Of a DNA stretch of 6,425 bases, positions 1-6,221 are shown piece after piece. The position numbers were made by a program, and so were the translations under genes. Source of the stretch: Zoogloeaceae bacterium (GTDB taxonomy: Bacteria; Pseudomonadota; Gammaproteobacteria; Burkholderiales; Rhodocyclaceae); NCBI GenBank assembly GCA_031290955.1, contig JAISLJ010000049.1, forward strand, positions 1 through 6,425, read 5' to 3'. Position 1 is the stretch's first letter. Every line of letters begins with the position of its first letter. The notes beneath the pieces were generated by a model that saw nothing but the letters and a program-made list of their open reading frames with translations, had not been told where the DNA came from and searched no databases.

Positions 1-357
1 CGCCCGGATTTGTCGGTGACGCTGGTTGACGCCGTGCAGAAAAAAACCGCGTTCCTGCGGCAGACGGTCATCGAACTGGCCTTGAAGAATGTCACTGTGC
101 ATCATGCCCGTGTCGAACATTTGCAAGGGCGTTACGCGGTCATCACCTCGCGCGCCTTTGCGGAGTTGAAGGATTTTGTCGCCCTCACCCGCCATCTTCT
201 CGCGCCGGGCGGATGCTGGCTCGCCATGAAAGGACAACGCCCAACAGCGGAACTCGCCGCCCTGCCTGCGGGAATCGTGGTGGAAGCGGTACAATCGCTC
301 GCCGTGCCAGGATTGGCGGCGGAGCGGCATTTGGTGGTTCTCAGGGAGAGGGATTGA
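1..357 (+). CDS. rsmG: 16S rRNA (guanine-527-N7)-methyltransferase RsmG, C-terminal part
   Basis: This is the 3' part of rsmG (gidB), whose product uses S-adenosylmethionine to methylate N7 of G527 in 16S rRNA in the cytoplasm. The reading frame is open from the first base, so the start lies outside the window. The 118 visible residues compare with about 207 for the E. coli protein, so the glycine-rich SAM motif is missing from view. Visible family features are the LVDAVQKKTAFLRQ segment with the acidic residue that binds the SAM ribose, the VITSRAFAEL strand and loop, the APGG turn, the conserved KGQ, and the ending AERHLVVLRERD, close to the ERHLVV ending of known RsmG. The gene stops at TGA 355-357. 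In many bacteria parA follows rsmG directly. Here the next gene is rep on the opposite strand, after 148 bases. Identification is firm from sequence similarity alone. Confidence 0.95.
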   Translation, partial: RPDLSVTLVDAVQKKTAFLRQTVIELALKNVTVHHARVEHLQGRYAVITSRAFAELKDFVALTRHLLAPGGCWLAMKGQRPTAELAALPAGIVVEAVQSLAVPGLAAERHLVVLRERD

Positions 358-505
358 AATATGGCTTCGGTTTTTGCAAGACGCCCGATGGTGGTCATTC
401 GCTGTCGCATCCCATCCCTTCGTTCTCACTCTGTGTTCCCCTCGCTTGCGACAAAACATCGCGCCGCTGATTTTCCTGCTCTCCATCCCCAGTCTTCTGA
501 ACCGT
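358..505. other. Intergenic gap between convergent rsmG and rep
   Basis: This 148-base stretch lies between the stop codons of rsmG and rep. I see no gene that can be supported. No convincing hairpin followed by a T-run is present on either strand. The only inverted repeat noticed is TGTCGCA near 403 against TGCGACA near 448, which is short and widely spaced. Termination of the two converging transcripts is therefore not explained by an obvious intrinsic terminator. Confidence 0.6.
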
Positions 506-2473
506 TCAACGTCCGGCCAGCATGGCTTTCAGGGCATTGAGGCGGGCTTGGCCAGTGGCTTTGTCGGGGAGTGGAGTGGAGGAGGGGGGTTGGGCGCCCA
601 TTTCGGCGATGAAGCGCGAGGGCGCGCAAAAAACCCAGTCGCGGTGTTGCTTGCGGCGTCGGGCGCAGGAAATGAACAGGCTCTGCCGGGCACGGGTGAT
701 GCCAACATACATCAGCCGACGTTCCTCCTCAACCGTGCCGCTCGCAATGGCTTCCCGATGCGGCAGGATTTCTTCCTCAACGCCGACCAGGAAAACATGC
801 CGGTATTCAAGTCCCTTGGCGGCATGCAGAGTGGAAAGCTGCACGGCGTCAGCGGTGGTTTCCTCCTTGTCCAGTTGCTGGATGAGCGCGATGGTCTGTA
901 CCAAGTCGACCAAGGTCTTGCCTTCCGTCTCGCCCTTTTGCCGCAGCCAATCGGAAAATTCGCACAGGTTGGTCCAGCGGGCCGCAGCGACGCGCTCTTC
1001 CTCATGGGCATAAAGATAGGATTCATATTCAATGGCGGTCAGAAGATCAGGCAGCACCACCTGTGCGGCTTCCTGCTCGGCGCGGGCGCGCATGCGGACA
1101 ATGAACTGGCAGAATTCCGCGAGCGGCGCATGCTGGCGGGCGGAAAGGCGTTGGGCGAGACCTTCTTCTCCGGCCGCATGAAAGAGGGAGCGCCGCCGTT
1201 CTCCCGCATAGATACCCAGCGTTTTGAGCGTTTCCGAGCCAATGCCGCGCCGGGGGGTTGTCGCGGCACGAATGAACGCTGGATCATCCTCTGGGTTGGC
1301 GAAGAGGCGCAGGTAGGCGAGAAAATCCTTGATCTCCGTCTTGTCGAAGAAAGAGCTTCCCCCGGAAAGCACATAGGGAATCCGCTGGTTGCGTAACGCG
1401 CTCTCGAAAAACCGCGCCAGATGATTGGAACGATAAAGAATGGCGTAATCCGACCACTGACCGCGATGTTCGAGCCGGTGCGCATTCAGGCGCATGACCA
1501 CGCTTTCGGCTTCCTGTTCGTGATCCTCGTGCTGGGTCACGCGCACCGGGCTGCCGTGCCCCAGTTCCGACCAGAGTTTCTTCTCGAACAGCTTTTCATT
1601 GTGCGCGATCAGGCGATTGGCGGCTTCCAGGATGCGCGTGGTGGAGCGGTAGTTCTGTTCGAGCTTGATGATCTTCAGGTTGGGGAAATCCTGCGACAGG
1701 CGCTTCAGGTTTTCAGGATCGGCGCCGCGCCAGCCGTAGATGCTCTGGTCGTCATCTCCCACCGCGGTAAACTGCTGGCGCGGGCCGGTCAGGTGTTGCA
1801 GCAGCGCGTACTGGCAAGCGTTGGTATCCTGATATTCGTCGATGAGCAGGTAGCGCAGGCGATCTTGCCATTTTTCCCGGATTTCCGGGTGTTCCATGAA
1901 CAATTGCACGGGCAGGCGGATGAGGTCGTCGAAATCCATCGCCTGATACGCCTTCAGGGAGGCTTCGTAGGCTAGATAGATGCGGGCCGCGCGCTGTTCC
2001 GTCCCGTTTTCGGCCAAGGCCTGGGCCGCCTCCGGAGCGAGCATCGCGTTCTTCCAGGTGGAGATGTGCTGCTGTGCCTGCCGAAGCGCGCCCTTCTCCA
2101 GTTCCTTGAAAAGATCGGCGAGGAGAGCGGTGCAGTCGGCGGCATCGAAGATGGAAAAACGCGGCTTGTAGCCCAGGGCGCTCGCCTCTTCGCGCAGGAT
2201 GCGCGCCCCCAGGGCGTGGAAGGTGGAGACTTGCAGGTCGTTAGCCGTCTTTTTGGAGAGGAGTTCGCCCGCGCGCTCCCGCATTTCCCGCGCCGCCTTG
2301 TTGGTGAAGGTGATGGCGGCGATCCGGCGCGACGCGAGACCGCATTCCCGAACGAGCCAGGCGATTTTCCGGGTAATGACGCGGGTCTTCCCGGAACCGG
2401 CGCCCGCCAGCACCAGAAGCGGGCCATCCAGATACTGGGTGGCTTCGCGCTGGCGAACATTGAGATCGTGCAT
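506..2473 (-). CDS. rep: ATP-dependent DNA helicase Rep (UvrD/Rep superfamily 1A)
   Basis: Encodes a 3'-5' DNA helicase of 655 residues, against 673 for E. coli Rep. The family uses ATP to translocate on single-stranded DNA, displace proteins ahead of forks and help restart replication. Numbered from the ATG at 2473, the motifs in order are: Q motif LNVRQREA near 4-11; Walker A AGAGSGKT at 23-30; motif Ia ITFTNKAAREM near 54-64; Walker B LLIDEYQDTN at 209-218; motif III GDDDQSIYGWRGA at 239-251; motif IV KLEQNYRST at 270-278; motif V TLHAAKGLEYRHVF at 548-561; motif VI EERRLMYVGITRAR at 583-596. The ending LNALKAMLAGR resembles the E. coli Rep tail (LANLKAMMAA), which favours Rep over UvrD or PcrA. 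The frame also has a TTG at 2494, but the ATG at 2473 matches the N-terminus of known Rep proteins. No strong Shine-Dalgarno precedes either. All helicase motifs are intact. Confidence 0.95.
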   Translation of the reverse strand: MHDLNVRQREATQYLDGPLLVLAGAGSGKTRVITRKIAWLVRECGLASRRIAAITFTNKAAREMRERAGELLSKKTANDLQVSTFHALGARILREEASALGYKPRFSIFDAADCTALLADLFKELEKGALRQAQQHISTWKNAMLAPEAAQALAENGTEQRAARIYLAYEASLKAYQAMDFDDLIRLPVQLFMEHPEIREKWQDRLRYLLIDEYQDTNACQYALLQHLTGPRQQFTAVGDDDQSIYGWRGADPENLKRLSQDFPNLKIIKLEQNYRSTTRILEAANRLIAHNEKLFEKKLWSELGHGSPVRVTQHEDHEQEAESVVMRLNAHRLEHRGQWSDYAILYRSNHLARFFESALRNQRIPYVLSGGSSFFDKTEIKDFLAYLRLFANPEDDPAFIRAATTPRRGIGSETLKTLGIYAGERRRSLFHAAGEEGLAQRLSARQHAPLAEFCQFIVRMRARAEQEAAQVVLPDLLTAIEYESYLYAHEEERVAAARWTNLCEFSDWLRQKGETEGKTLVDLVQTIALIQQLDKEETTADAVQLSTLHAAKGLEYRHVFLVGVEEEILPHREAIASGTVEEERRLMYVGITRARQSLFISCARRRKQHRDWVFCAPSRFIAEMGAQPPSSTPLPDKATGQARLNALKAMLAGR

Positions 2474-2501
2474 GGGCAATTCGGGAGAAAACAAAGGTCA
2501 C

Positions 2502-2530
2502 ATTGTAGTCCTGCGGATGGCAACTTTCCG
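2502..2530 (-). promoter_or_regulatory. Candidate sigma70-type promoter for rep
   Basis: On the minus strand TACAAT (2502-2507) matches five of six bases of the -10 consensus. It is preceded, at 17 bases, by CGGAAA (2525-2530), a poor -35 with three of six matches. Transcription would start near 2495, giving a leader of about 20 bases before the ATG at 2473. That would leave the alternative TTG at 2494 essentially unusable. The weak -35 suggests low expression or dependence on another factor. It is a prediction from base pattern only. Confidence 0.35.
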
Positions 2531-2532
2531 CA
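2512..2532. repeat. Short inverted repeat overlapping the putative rep promoter
   Basis: TGCGGA (2512-2517) and TCCGCA (2527-2532) form a perfect 6-base inverted repeat around a 9-base spacer. The repeat covers the spacer and -35 region of the candidate rep promoter. It could be an operator half-site pair or a small hairpin. The length is modest, so chance is a real alternative. Confidence 0.35.
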
Positions 2533-2555
2533 CGAACCAACCCTGCGTCCTACAA

Positions 2556-2586
2556 TCTTGCAGACGGCAATTCCCCTTGCGAGGGG
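2556..2586 (+). repeat. Dispersed box-plus-hairpin repeat, copy 1
   Basis: The box TCTTGCAGACGGCAATT (2556-2572) is followed at once by a hairpin: CCCCT (2573-2577), loop TGCG, AGGGG (2582-2586). The first 20 bases, 2556-2575, are identical to the reverse complement of 6201-6220. Sequence outside the box and hairpin differs between the copies. It lies upstream of rep and downstream of the MazG-like gene, in non-coding sequence. There is no T-run after the stem, so it is not a standard intrinsic terminator. Confidence 0.7.
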
Positions 2587-2603
2587 ATTGGTACGGGCAC
2601 GGC

Positions 2604-2700
2604 TATTAGTCAGTCACATTGATTTGACACAATCTTTGGCGTGATTTCTCGCTGAAAACCTGTCCATCAAGTCCTTTCTTTCCACCGTGACTGACTACTA
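2604..2700. mobile_element. Possible TA-flanked miniature inverted-repeat element
   Basis: TAGTCAGTCAC (2607-2617) and GTGACTGACTA (2687-2697) are perfect 11-base inverted repeats. The base outside each arm (2606 and 2698) does not pair, and then TA follows on both sides (2604-2605 and 2699-2700). This gives a 93-base unit with 12-base imperfect ends between TA dinucleotides. TA duplication is typical of IS630/Tc1-mariner type insertion, so a very short non-autonomous element is one reading. The 69-base interior codes for nothing recognisable. A long-range RNA stem or a regulator binding site are alternatives. It begins three bases downstream of the MazG-like stop codon. Confidence 0.4.
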
Positions 2701-2702
2701 TT

Positions 2703-3254
2703 TCAAGGGTGTGGTGTTTCTTTTGTCTCTTCCGCTACCAGTGCTGAATATTTTTCCCTGCGTCCGCGGCTTTTGGCGATGGGGTATTTTTGGGCGTTCT
2801 TGATGAGTTTGTGTTTCAGGGCCGTGGCCAGGTCGATTCCGGCGCGGTCGGCGAGGAGGAGGAGATAGGCGAGGACATCGGCGCATTCGTCCGCCAGGGC
2901 TTCCCGGCTTGCGGCGTCCTGTGGCAGGGTTTCCACTTCCGCGTCGCTTTTCCATTGCGAAAGCTCCAGGACTTCGCCCGCCTCCAGACAAAGGGAAACC
3001 ATCAGGTGCTTGATGCCGTGGAATTGCGCCCAGTCGCGGGCGTCCCGGAAGGCCAGCACTGCTTGCGTCAGGTCTTGCAGGGAATCCGCCGCCGCCGTGT
3101 CGCGCGGGTGCGCCTCATTTTTTTCACGCGGGGGATCATCTGGTTTGGGAGGAGGGCGCTCCCCGCTCGGATGTGTTGCCCGATCATGGGCGTGGATTGC
3201 ACCATGCCCTGCCGCTTGCGTCGGGCCTTCTGGAGGATGCGCTGGAATTTTCAT
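2703..3254 (-). CDS. MazG-like nucleotide pyrophosphohydrolase (dCTPase-like)
   Basis: Encodes a predicted all-alpha NTP pyrophosphohydrolase of the MazG-like/DCTPP1 type. Such enzymes cleave (d)NTPs to NMP and pyrophosphate and help clean the nucleotide pool; the substrate here cannot be read from sequence. From the ATG at 3254 the protein has 183 residues. The catalytic domain runs from about residue 58 to near the end: LTQAVLAFRDARDW, then HGIKHLMVSLCLEAGE with E91 and E94, and ECADVLAY with E123 and D126. This fits the metal-binding ExxE...ExxD pattern with 28 residues between. NAQKYPIAKSRG near 153-164 is the typical late motif. Residues 1-57 are rich in proline, histidine and charge and look disordered. 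Other in-frame ATGs at 3326 and 3368 would overlap the gyrA end. No ATG, GTG or TTG was seen just before the domain, and no clear Shine-Dalgarno marks any start. gyrA ends 52 bases upstream on the same strand, suggesting co-transcription. Confidence 0.85.
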   Translation of the reverse strand: MKIPAHPPEGPTQAAGHGAIHAHDRATHPSGERPPPKPDDPPREKNEAHPRDTAAADSLQDLTQAVLAFRDARDWAQFHGIKHLMVSLCLEAGEVLELSQWKSDAEVETLPQDAASREALADECADVLAYLLLLADRAGIDLATALKHKLIKNAQKYPIAKSRGRREKYSALVAEETKETPHP

Positions 3255-3275
3255 GGGGAATGGTTTTTCATCGCC

Positions 3276-3304
3276 GTCCGAAGGACAATTGCCGTCCGCC
3301 AAGA
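3276..3304 (-). repeat. Dispersed box-plus-hairpin repeat, degenerate copy 3
   Basis: Read on the minus strand, TCTTGGCGGACGGCAATT (3304-3287) matches the box of copies 1 and 2 except for one inserted G and one A-to-G change. It is followed directly by GTCC-TTC-GGAC (3286-3276), a perfect 4-base stem. The box-then-hairpin order is the same as in the other copies, although the stem bases differ. It lies between the gyrA stop codon and the preferred start of the MazG-like gene. Being degenerate, it could be coincidence, and if the MazG-like protein starts further upstream this stretch would be coding. Confidence 0.4.
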
Positions 3305-3306
3305 CC

Positions 3307-5943
3307 TTACGTTTCGGGTTCCGCATCCCCGACGTTTGATTCCGTTCCCGCCGCGTCTCCGGCTTCATCGTCGCCTACCGCCGCAGTCTCTTCGCCTGCT
3401 TCCTCCTCGCCGCTTTCTGCCACCTTTTCCAGTCCAGAGAGTTTTTCGCCCTCGTCCAGCGCGATGAGGCGCACACCCTGGGTGGCGCGGCTCAGTTCGC
3501 GGATTTCGGAGACGCGGGTGCGGATCAGGACGCCACCCGTGGTAATCAGCATGATCTCGTCCTCGTCCGTCACCAGTTTGGCGGCGACAACTCTGCCGTT
3601 CCGCTCGCTGGCGGTGATGGCCTTTACACCTTGCGCGCCGCGTCGGGAGCGGCGGAAATCGCCCAAGCGGGTACGCTTGCCGTAGCCGTTTTCGCTGGCG
3701 ACCAATACGGTCTCTTCCTCGTTTTCCGCCACCAAAAGGGAGATGATGCGTTGCCCTTCGGGCAGACTCATGCCGCGCACGCCGCGCGATTGCCGCCCCA
3801 TCGGGCGCACATCGTCTTCAGGGAACCACACCGCCTTGCCGCCGTCGGAAACCAGCACGATGTCGCTTTTGCCGGTGGTCAGTTCCGCGCCGACCAGCAC
3901 ATCGCCTTCATCCAGATCGACGGCGATAATGCCCTTTTGCCGCGGGTTGTTGAATTGGGAGAGCGAGGTTTTCTTCACCGTCCCCAAAACGGTACACATG
4001 AAAATGTACTGATCGTCGGAAAATTCCTTCACCGGCAGGATGGCGTTGATCTGCTCGCCTTCCTCCAGCGGGAACATATTTACGATGGGTTTGCCGCGAC
4101 TGTTGCGGCTGCCCAGCGGCGCTTCATACACCTTGAGCCAGTAGCAGCGCCCACGGTTGGAAAAACAGAGGATGTAATCATGGGTGTTGGCGACGAAGAG
4201 ATGATCGATGAAATCATCTTCCTTCATTGCCGTCGCCTGCTTGCCGCGTCCGCCGCGGCGCTGGGCGCGGTAGTCGGCCAAGGGCTGCGCCTTGAGATAG
4301 CCGGTGTGCGAGAGCGTCACCACCAGATCTTGCGGCGTGATCAGGTCTTCAAGTTCCAGGTCCTGCGCATAGGGGACAATTTCGGAACGGCGCGCGTCGC
4401 CGAATTGCTCGCGGATGGCGATGAGTTCGTCGCTGATGATCGTGGTGATGCGTTCCGGTCGGGCGAGTATGTCCATGAGGTCGGCAATCTTCTCCAGTAC
4501 GGCGCGGAATTCATCAACGATCTTGTCCTGCTCCAGCCCGGTGAGCCGTTGCAGGCGCAATTCGAGGATGGCCTGCGCCTGTGCTTCGGAAAGCCGGTAG
4601 CCCTCCGGCGTCAGGCCGAATTCCGGCCCGATGCCGTCGGGGCGCACGGCGTCGATGCTGGCGCGCGCCAGCATTTCGCGCACCGCGCCGCTCTGCCAGA
4701 CGCGCTCCATCAGGCCGCGCCGGGCGTCGGCAGGCGTCGGCGCGGCCTTGATGAGGGCGATGATCTCATCCACATTGGAGAGCGCCACCGCCAAACCTTC
4801 CAGAATGTGCCCGCGTTCCTGCGCCTTTTTCAATTCAAAGACCGTGCGCCGCGTCACCACCTCGCGCCGATGCGAAAGGAAGTATTCCAGCATCTGCTTC
4901 AGGTTCAAAAGCCGCGGCTGGCCATTGACCAGCGCCACCATGTTCATGCCGAAGCTATCCTGCAACTGCGTCATCTTGAAGAGGTTGTTGAGCACGACTT
5001 CCGGCACTTCGCCGCGCTTCAACTCGATCACCACGCGCATGCCGGATTTGTCCGATTCATCCTGGATGTGGGAGATGCCCTCGATGCGTTTTTCGGTGAC
5101 CAGTTCGCCGATCTTCTCCAGTAGGCTTTTCTTGTTGACCTGATAGGGCAGTTCATCGACGATGATGGCCTCGCGTCCGCCTTTTTCCAGTTCCTCGAAA
5201 TGCGCGCGCGCCCGAATGACCACGCGCCCGCGCCCGGTGCGGTAGCCCTCATGCACACCTCTCACGCCGTGGATGATGCCTGCGGTGGGAAAATCCGGCG
5301 CGGGAATGATCTGGATTAATTCCTCAAGGGTGGTTTCCGGGTTTTCGAGCAGCCGAAGGCAGGCGGCGATCACCTCGTTCAGGTTGTGCGGCGGAATGTT
5401 GGTCGCCATGCCCACGGCGATGCCGGAAGAGCCATTGATGAGCAGGTTGGGGATGCGGCTCGGCAGGACCAGGGGTTCCTGGAGCGCGCCATCGTAATTG
5501 GGGCCGAAATCGACGGTTTCTTTGTCGATGTCTTCCAGCAACTGGTGCCCGATCCGCGCCATGCGGATTTCCGTGTAGCGCATGGCCGCCGCGCTGTCGC
5601 CATCCACGGAGCCAAAATTGCCTTGCCCGTCCACCAGCATGTAGCGCAGCGAAAAACTTTGCGCCATGCGCACGATGGTATCGTAGATTGCCGAATCGCC
5701 ATGCGGGTGATATTTCCCCATGACGTCGCCGACGATCCGGGCGGATTTCTTGTAGGCCTTGTTCCAGTCGTTGCCCATTTCGTGCATGGTGAAGAGCGCG
5801 CGGCGATGCACGGGTTTCAGGCCATCCCGCACATCCGGCAGCGCCCGGCCCACGATCACGCTCATTGCGTAATCGAGATAGGAGCGGCGCATTTCGTCTT
5901 CGAGACTGACGGGAAGGGTTTCCTTGGCGAATTGTTGTTCCAT
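3307..5943 (-). CDS. gyrA: DNA gyrase subunit A
   Basis: Encodes the 878-residue breakage-reunion subunit of DNA gyrase (E. coli: 875). With GyrB in an A2B2 complex it introduces negative supercoils using ATP. The start MEQQFAKETLPVSLEDEMRR is typical. The catalytic tyrosine is Y123 in AAMRYTEIRM. The quinolone-resistance region GKYHPHGDSAIYD (76-88) keeps S84 and D88, the equivalents of E. coli S83 and D87, so no classical resistance change is present there. The GyrA box QRRGGRG at 561-567, needed for DNA wrapping, separates this protein from ParC. The C-terminal pinwheel domain continues to about 835. The last 40 or so residues are a Glu/Asp-rich tail, comparable to the regulatory acidic tail of E. 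coli GyrA. The ATG at 5943 aligns with known starts, although no clear Shine-Dalgarno is visible. The stop is TAA at 3307-3309. No frameshift or missing motif was seen. Confidence 0.98.
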   Translation of the reverse strand: MEQQFAKETLPVSLEDEMRRSYLDYAMSVIVGRALPDVRDGLKPVHRRALFTMHEMGNDWNKAYKKSARIVGDVMGKYHPHGDSAIYDTIVRMAQSFSLRYMLVDGQGNFGSVDGDSAAAMRYTEIRMARIGHQLLEDIDKETVDFGPNYDGALQEPLVLPSRIPNLLINGSSGIAVGMATNIPPHNLNEVIAACLRLLENPETTLEELIQIIPAPDFPTAGIIHGVRGVHEGYRTGRGRVVIRARAHFEELEKGGREAIIVDELPYQVNKKSLLEKIGELVTEKRIEGISHIQDESDKSGMRVVIELKRGEVPEVVLNNLFKMTQLQDSFGMNMVALVNGQPRLLNLKQMLEYFLSHRREVVTRRTVFELKKAQERGHILEGLAVALSNVDEIIALIKAAPTPADARRGLMERVWQSGAVREMLARASIDAVRPDGIGPEFGLTPEGYRLSEAQAQAILELRLQRLTGLEQDKIVDEFRAVLEKIADLMDILARPERITTIISDELIAIREQFGDARRSEIVPYAQDLELEDLITPQDLVVTLSHTGYLKAQPLADYRAQRRGGRGKQATAMKEDDFIDHLFVANTHDYILCFSNRGRCYWLKVYEAPLGSRNSRGKPIVNMFPLEEGEQINAILPVKEFSDDQYIFMCTVLGTVKKTSLSQFNNPRQKGIIAVDLDEGDVLVGAELTTGKSDIVLVSDGGKAVWFPEDDVRPMGRQSRGVRGMSLPEGQRIISLLVAENEEETVLVASENGYGKRTRLGDFRRSRRGAQGVKAITASERNGRVVAAKLVTDEDEIMLITTGGVLIRTRVSEIRELSRATQGVRLIALDEGEKLSGLEKVAESGEEEAGEETAAVGDDEAGDAAGTESNVGDAEPET

Positions 5944-5997
5944 GCTGGTATTGACTGGACGGGACCGGCAGTCGTCAGGTAGTGGCGGGAAACCGCG

Positions 5998-6006
5998 ATT
6001 CTACCA
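5998..6006 (-). promoter_or_regulatory. Candidate extended -10 promoter for gyrA
   Basis: The minus strand reads TGGTAGAAT, which fits the extended -10 pattern TGnTATAAT with one mismatch. The hexamer TAGAAT is at 6003-5998. At a 16-18 base spacing there is no recognisable -35 (GGCAGG or neighbours), consistent with an extended -10 promoter that does not need one. Transcription would start near 5990, leaving a leader of roughly 45 bases before the gyrA ATG at 5943. It is predicted by pattern only. Confidence 0.45.
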
Positions 6007-6023
6007 CGCTCCCGCCGCGTCCT

Positions 6024-6043
6024 GCCTTCCTTTGGCTTCCTTT
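6024..6043. repeat. Tandem 10-base repeat upstream of the gyrA promoter
   Basis: GCCTTCCTTT (6024-6033) and GGCTTCCTTT (6034-6043) are adjacent and match at nine of ten positions. The 10-base period is close to one helical turn. The pair sits just upstream of the expected -35 of the gyrA promoter candidate, where an activator or the alpha subunit could bind. It may also be a simple chance duplication. Confidence 0.35.
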
Positions 6044-6178
6044 ATGTCGAGGCGAAACAACGCAAATTTCATCTGTCTACGGAAACGCCCCAAACTTCCA
6101 AACCCCCGTCATTCTCTGGGCTGAAGGCCCGTGGCAATCCACTTCCACGATTCGGCGCGAACGCGCCCATATTCTTAC
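6044..6178. other. Non-coding stretch upstream of gyrA
   Basis: Short open frames cross this stretch on both strands, but none has a recognisable domain, a ribosome binding site or residue composition like a real protein. Some of them only translate the neighbouring repeat at 6179-6220. I see no RNA gene or strong terminator here. It may hold more distant gyrA control sequences or the end of an unseen transcript. Confidence 0.5.
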
Positions 6179-6220
6179 CCCTCGACCGCTTGGCGGGAGA
6201 GGGAATTGCCGTCTGCAAGA
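6179..6220 (-). repeat. Dispersed box-plus-hairpin repeat, copy 2
   Basis: On the minus strand the box TCTTGCAGACGGCAATT (6220-6204) is followed directly by a hairpin spanning 6203-6179. In plus-strand terms the outer stem is CCCTC (6179-6183) with GAGGG (6199-6203). A tandem GA/GA mismatch follows at 6184-6185 and 6197-6198. The inner stem is CCGC (6186-6189) with GCGG (6193-6196) around a TTG loop. Twenty bases (6201-6220) are identical, in inverted orientation, to 2556-2575. The stem is longer than in copy 1 and has different bases but the same placement after the box. It lies in the non-coding region upstream of gyrA. Confidence 0.7.
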
Positions 6221-6221
6221 C

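Noticed and set aside
374..392. TGCAAGAC in the rsmG-rep gap as a fourth copy of the dispersed box
   Set aside because: Only eight bases match the box region, and no hairpin follows in the expected position.
402..455. Inverted repeat TGTCGCA/TGCGACA as a bidirectional terminator for rsmG and rep
   Set aside because: Only seven bases with a loop of about 40 and no T-run on either side; likely chance.
374..1396. A 340-codon plus-strand open frame beginning in the rsmG-rep gap and running opposite rep
   Set aside because: Most of it is antisense to rep, which has all helicase motifs. The translation shows no domain. It is a high-GC shadow frame.
2474..2494. TTG at 2494 as the start of Rep, adding seven residues
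   Set aside because: The ATG at 2473 matches known Rep N-termini, no Shine-Dalgarno supports the TTG, and the best promoter candidate would start transcription right at it.
2066..2644. A 192-codon plus-strand frame covering the 5' end of rep and the intergenic region
   Set aside because: It is antisense to the conserved N-terminal part of Rep and then runs into repeat copy 1. No protein family is recognisable.
2624..2646. TTGACA at 2624-2629 (+) as a promoter -35
   Set aside because: The hexamer is perfect, but no -10-like sequence lies 16-18 bases downstream, and no plus-strand gene follows.
3631..5124. A 497-codon plus-strand open frame opposite gyrA
   Set aside because: It lies wholly within gyrA, is histidine- and alanine-rich with no recognisable motif, and reflects codon bias of gyrA read in antisense.
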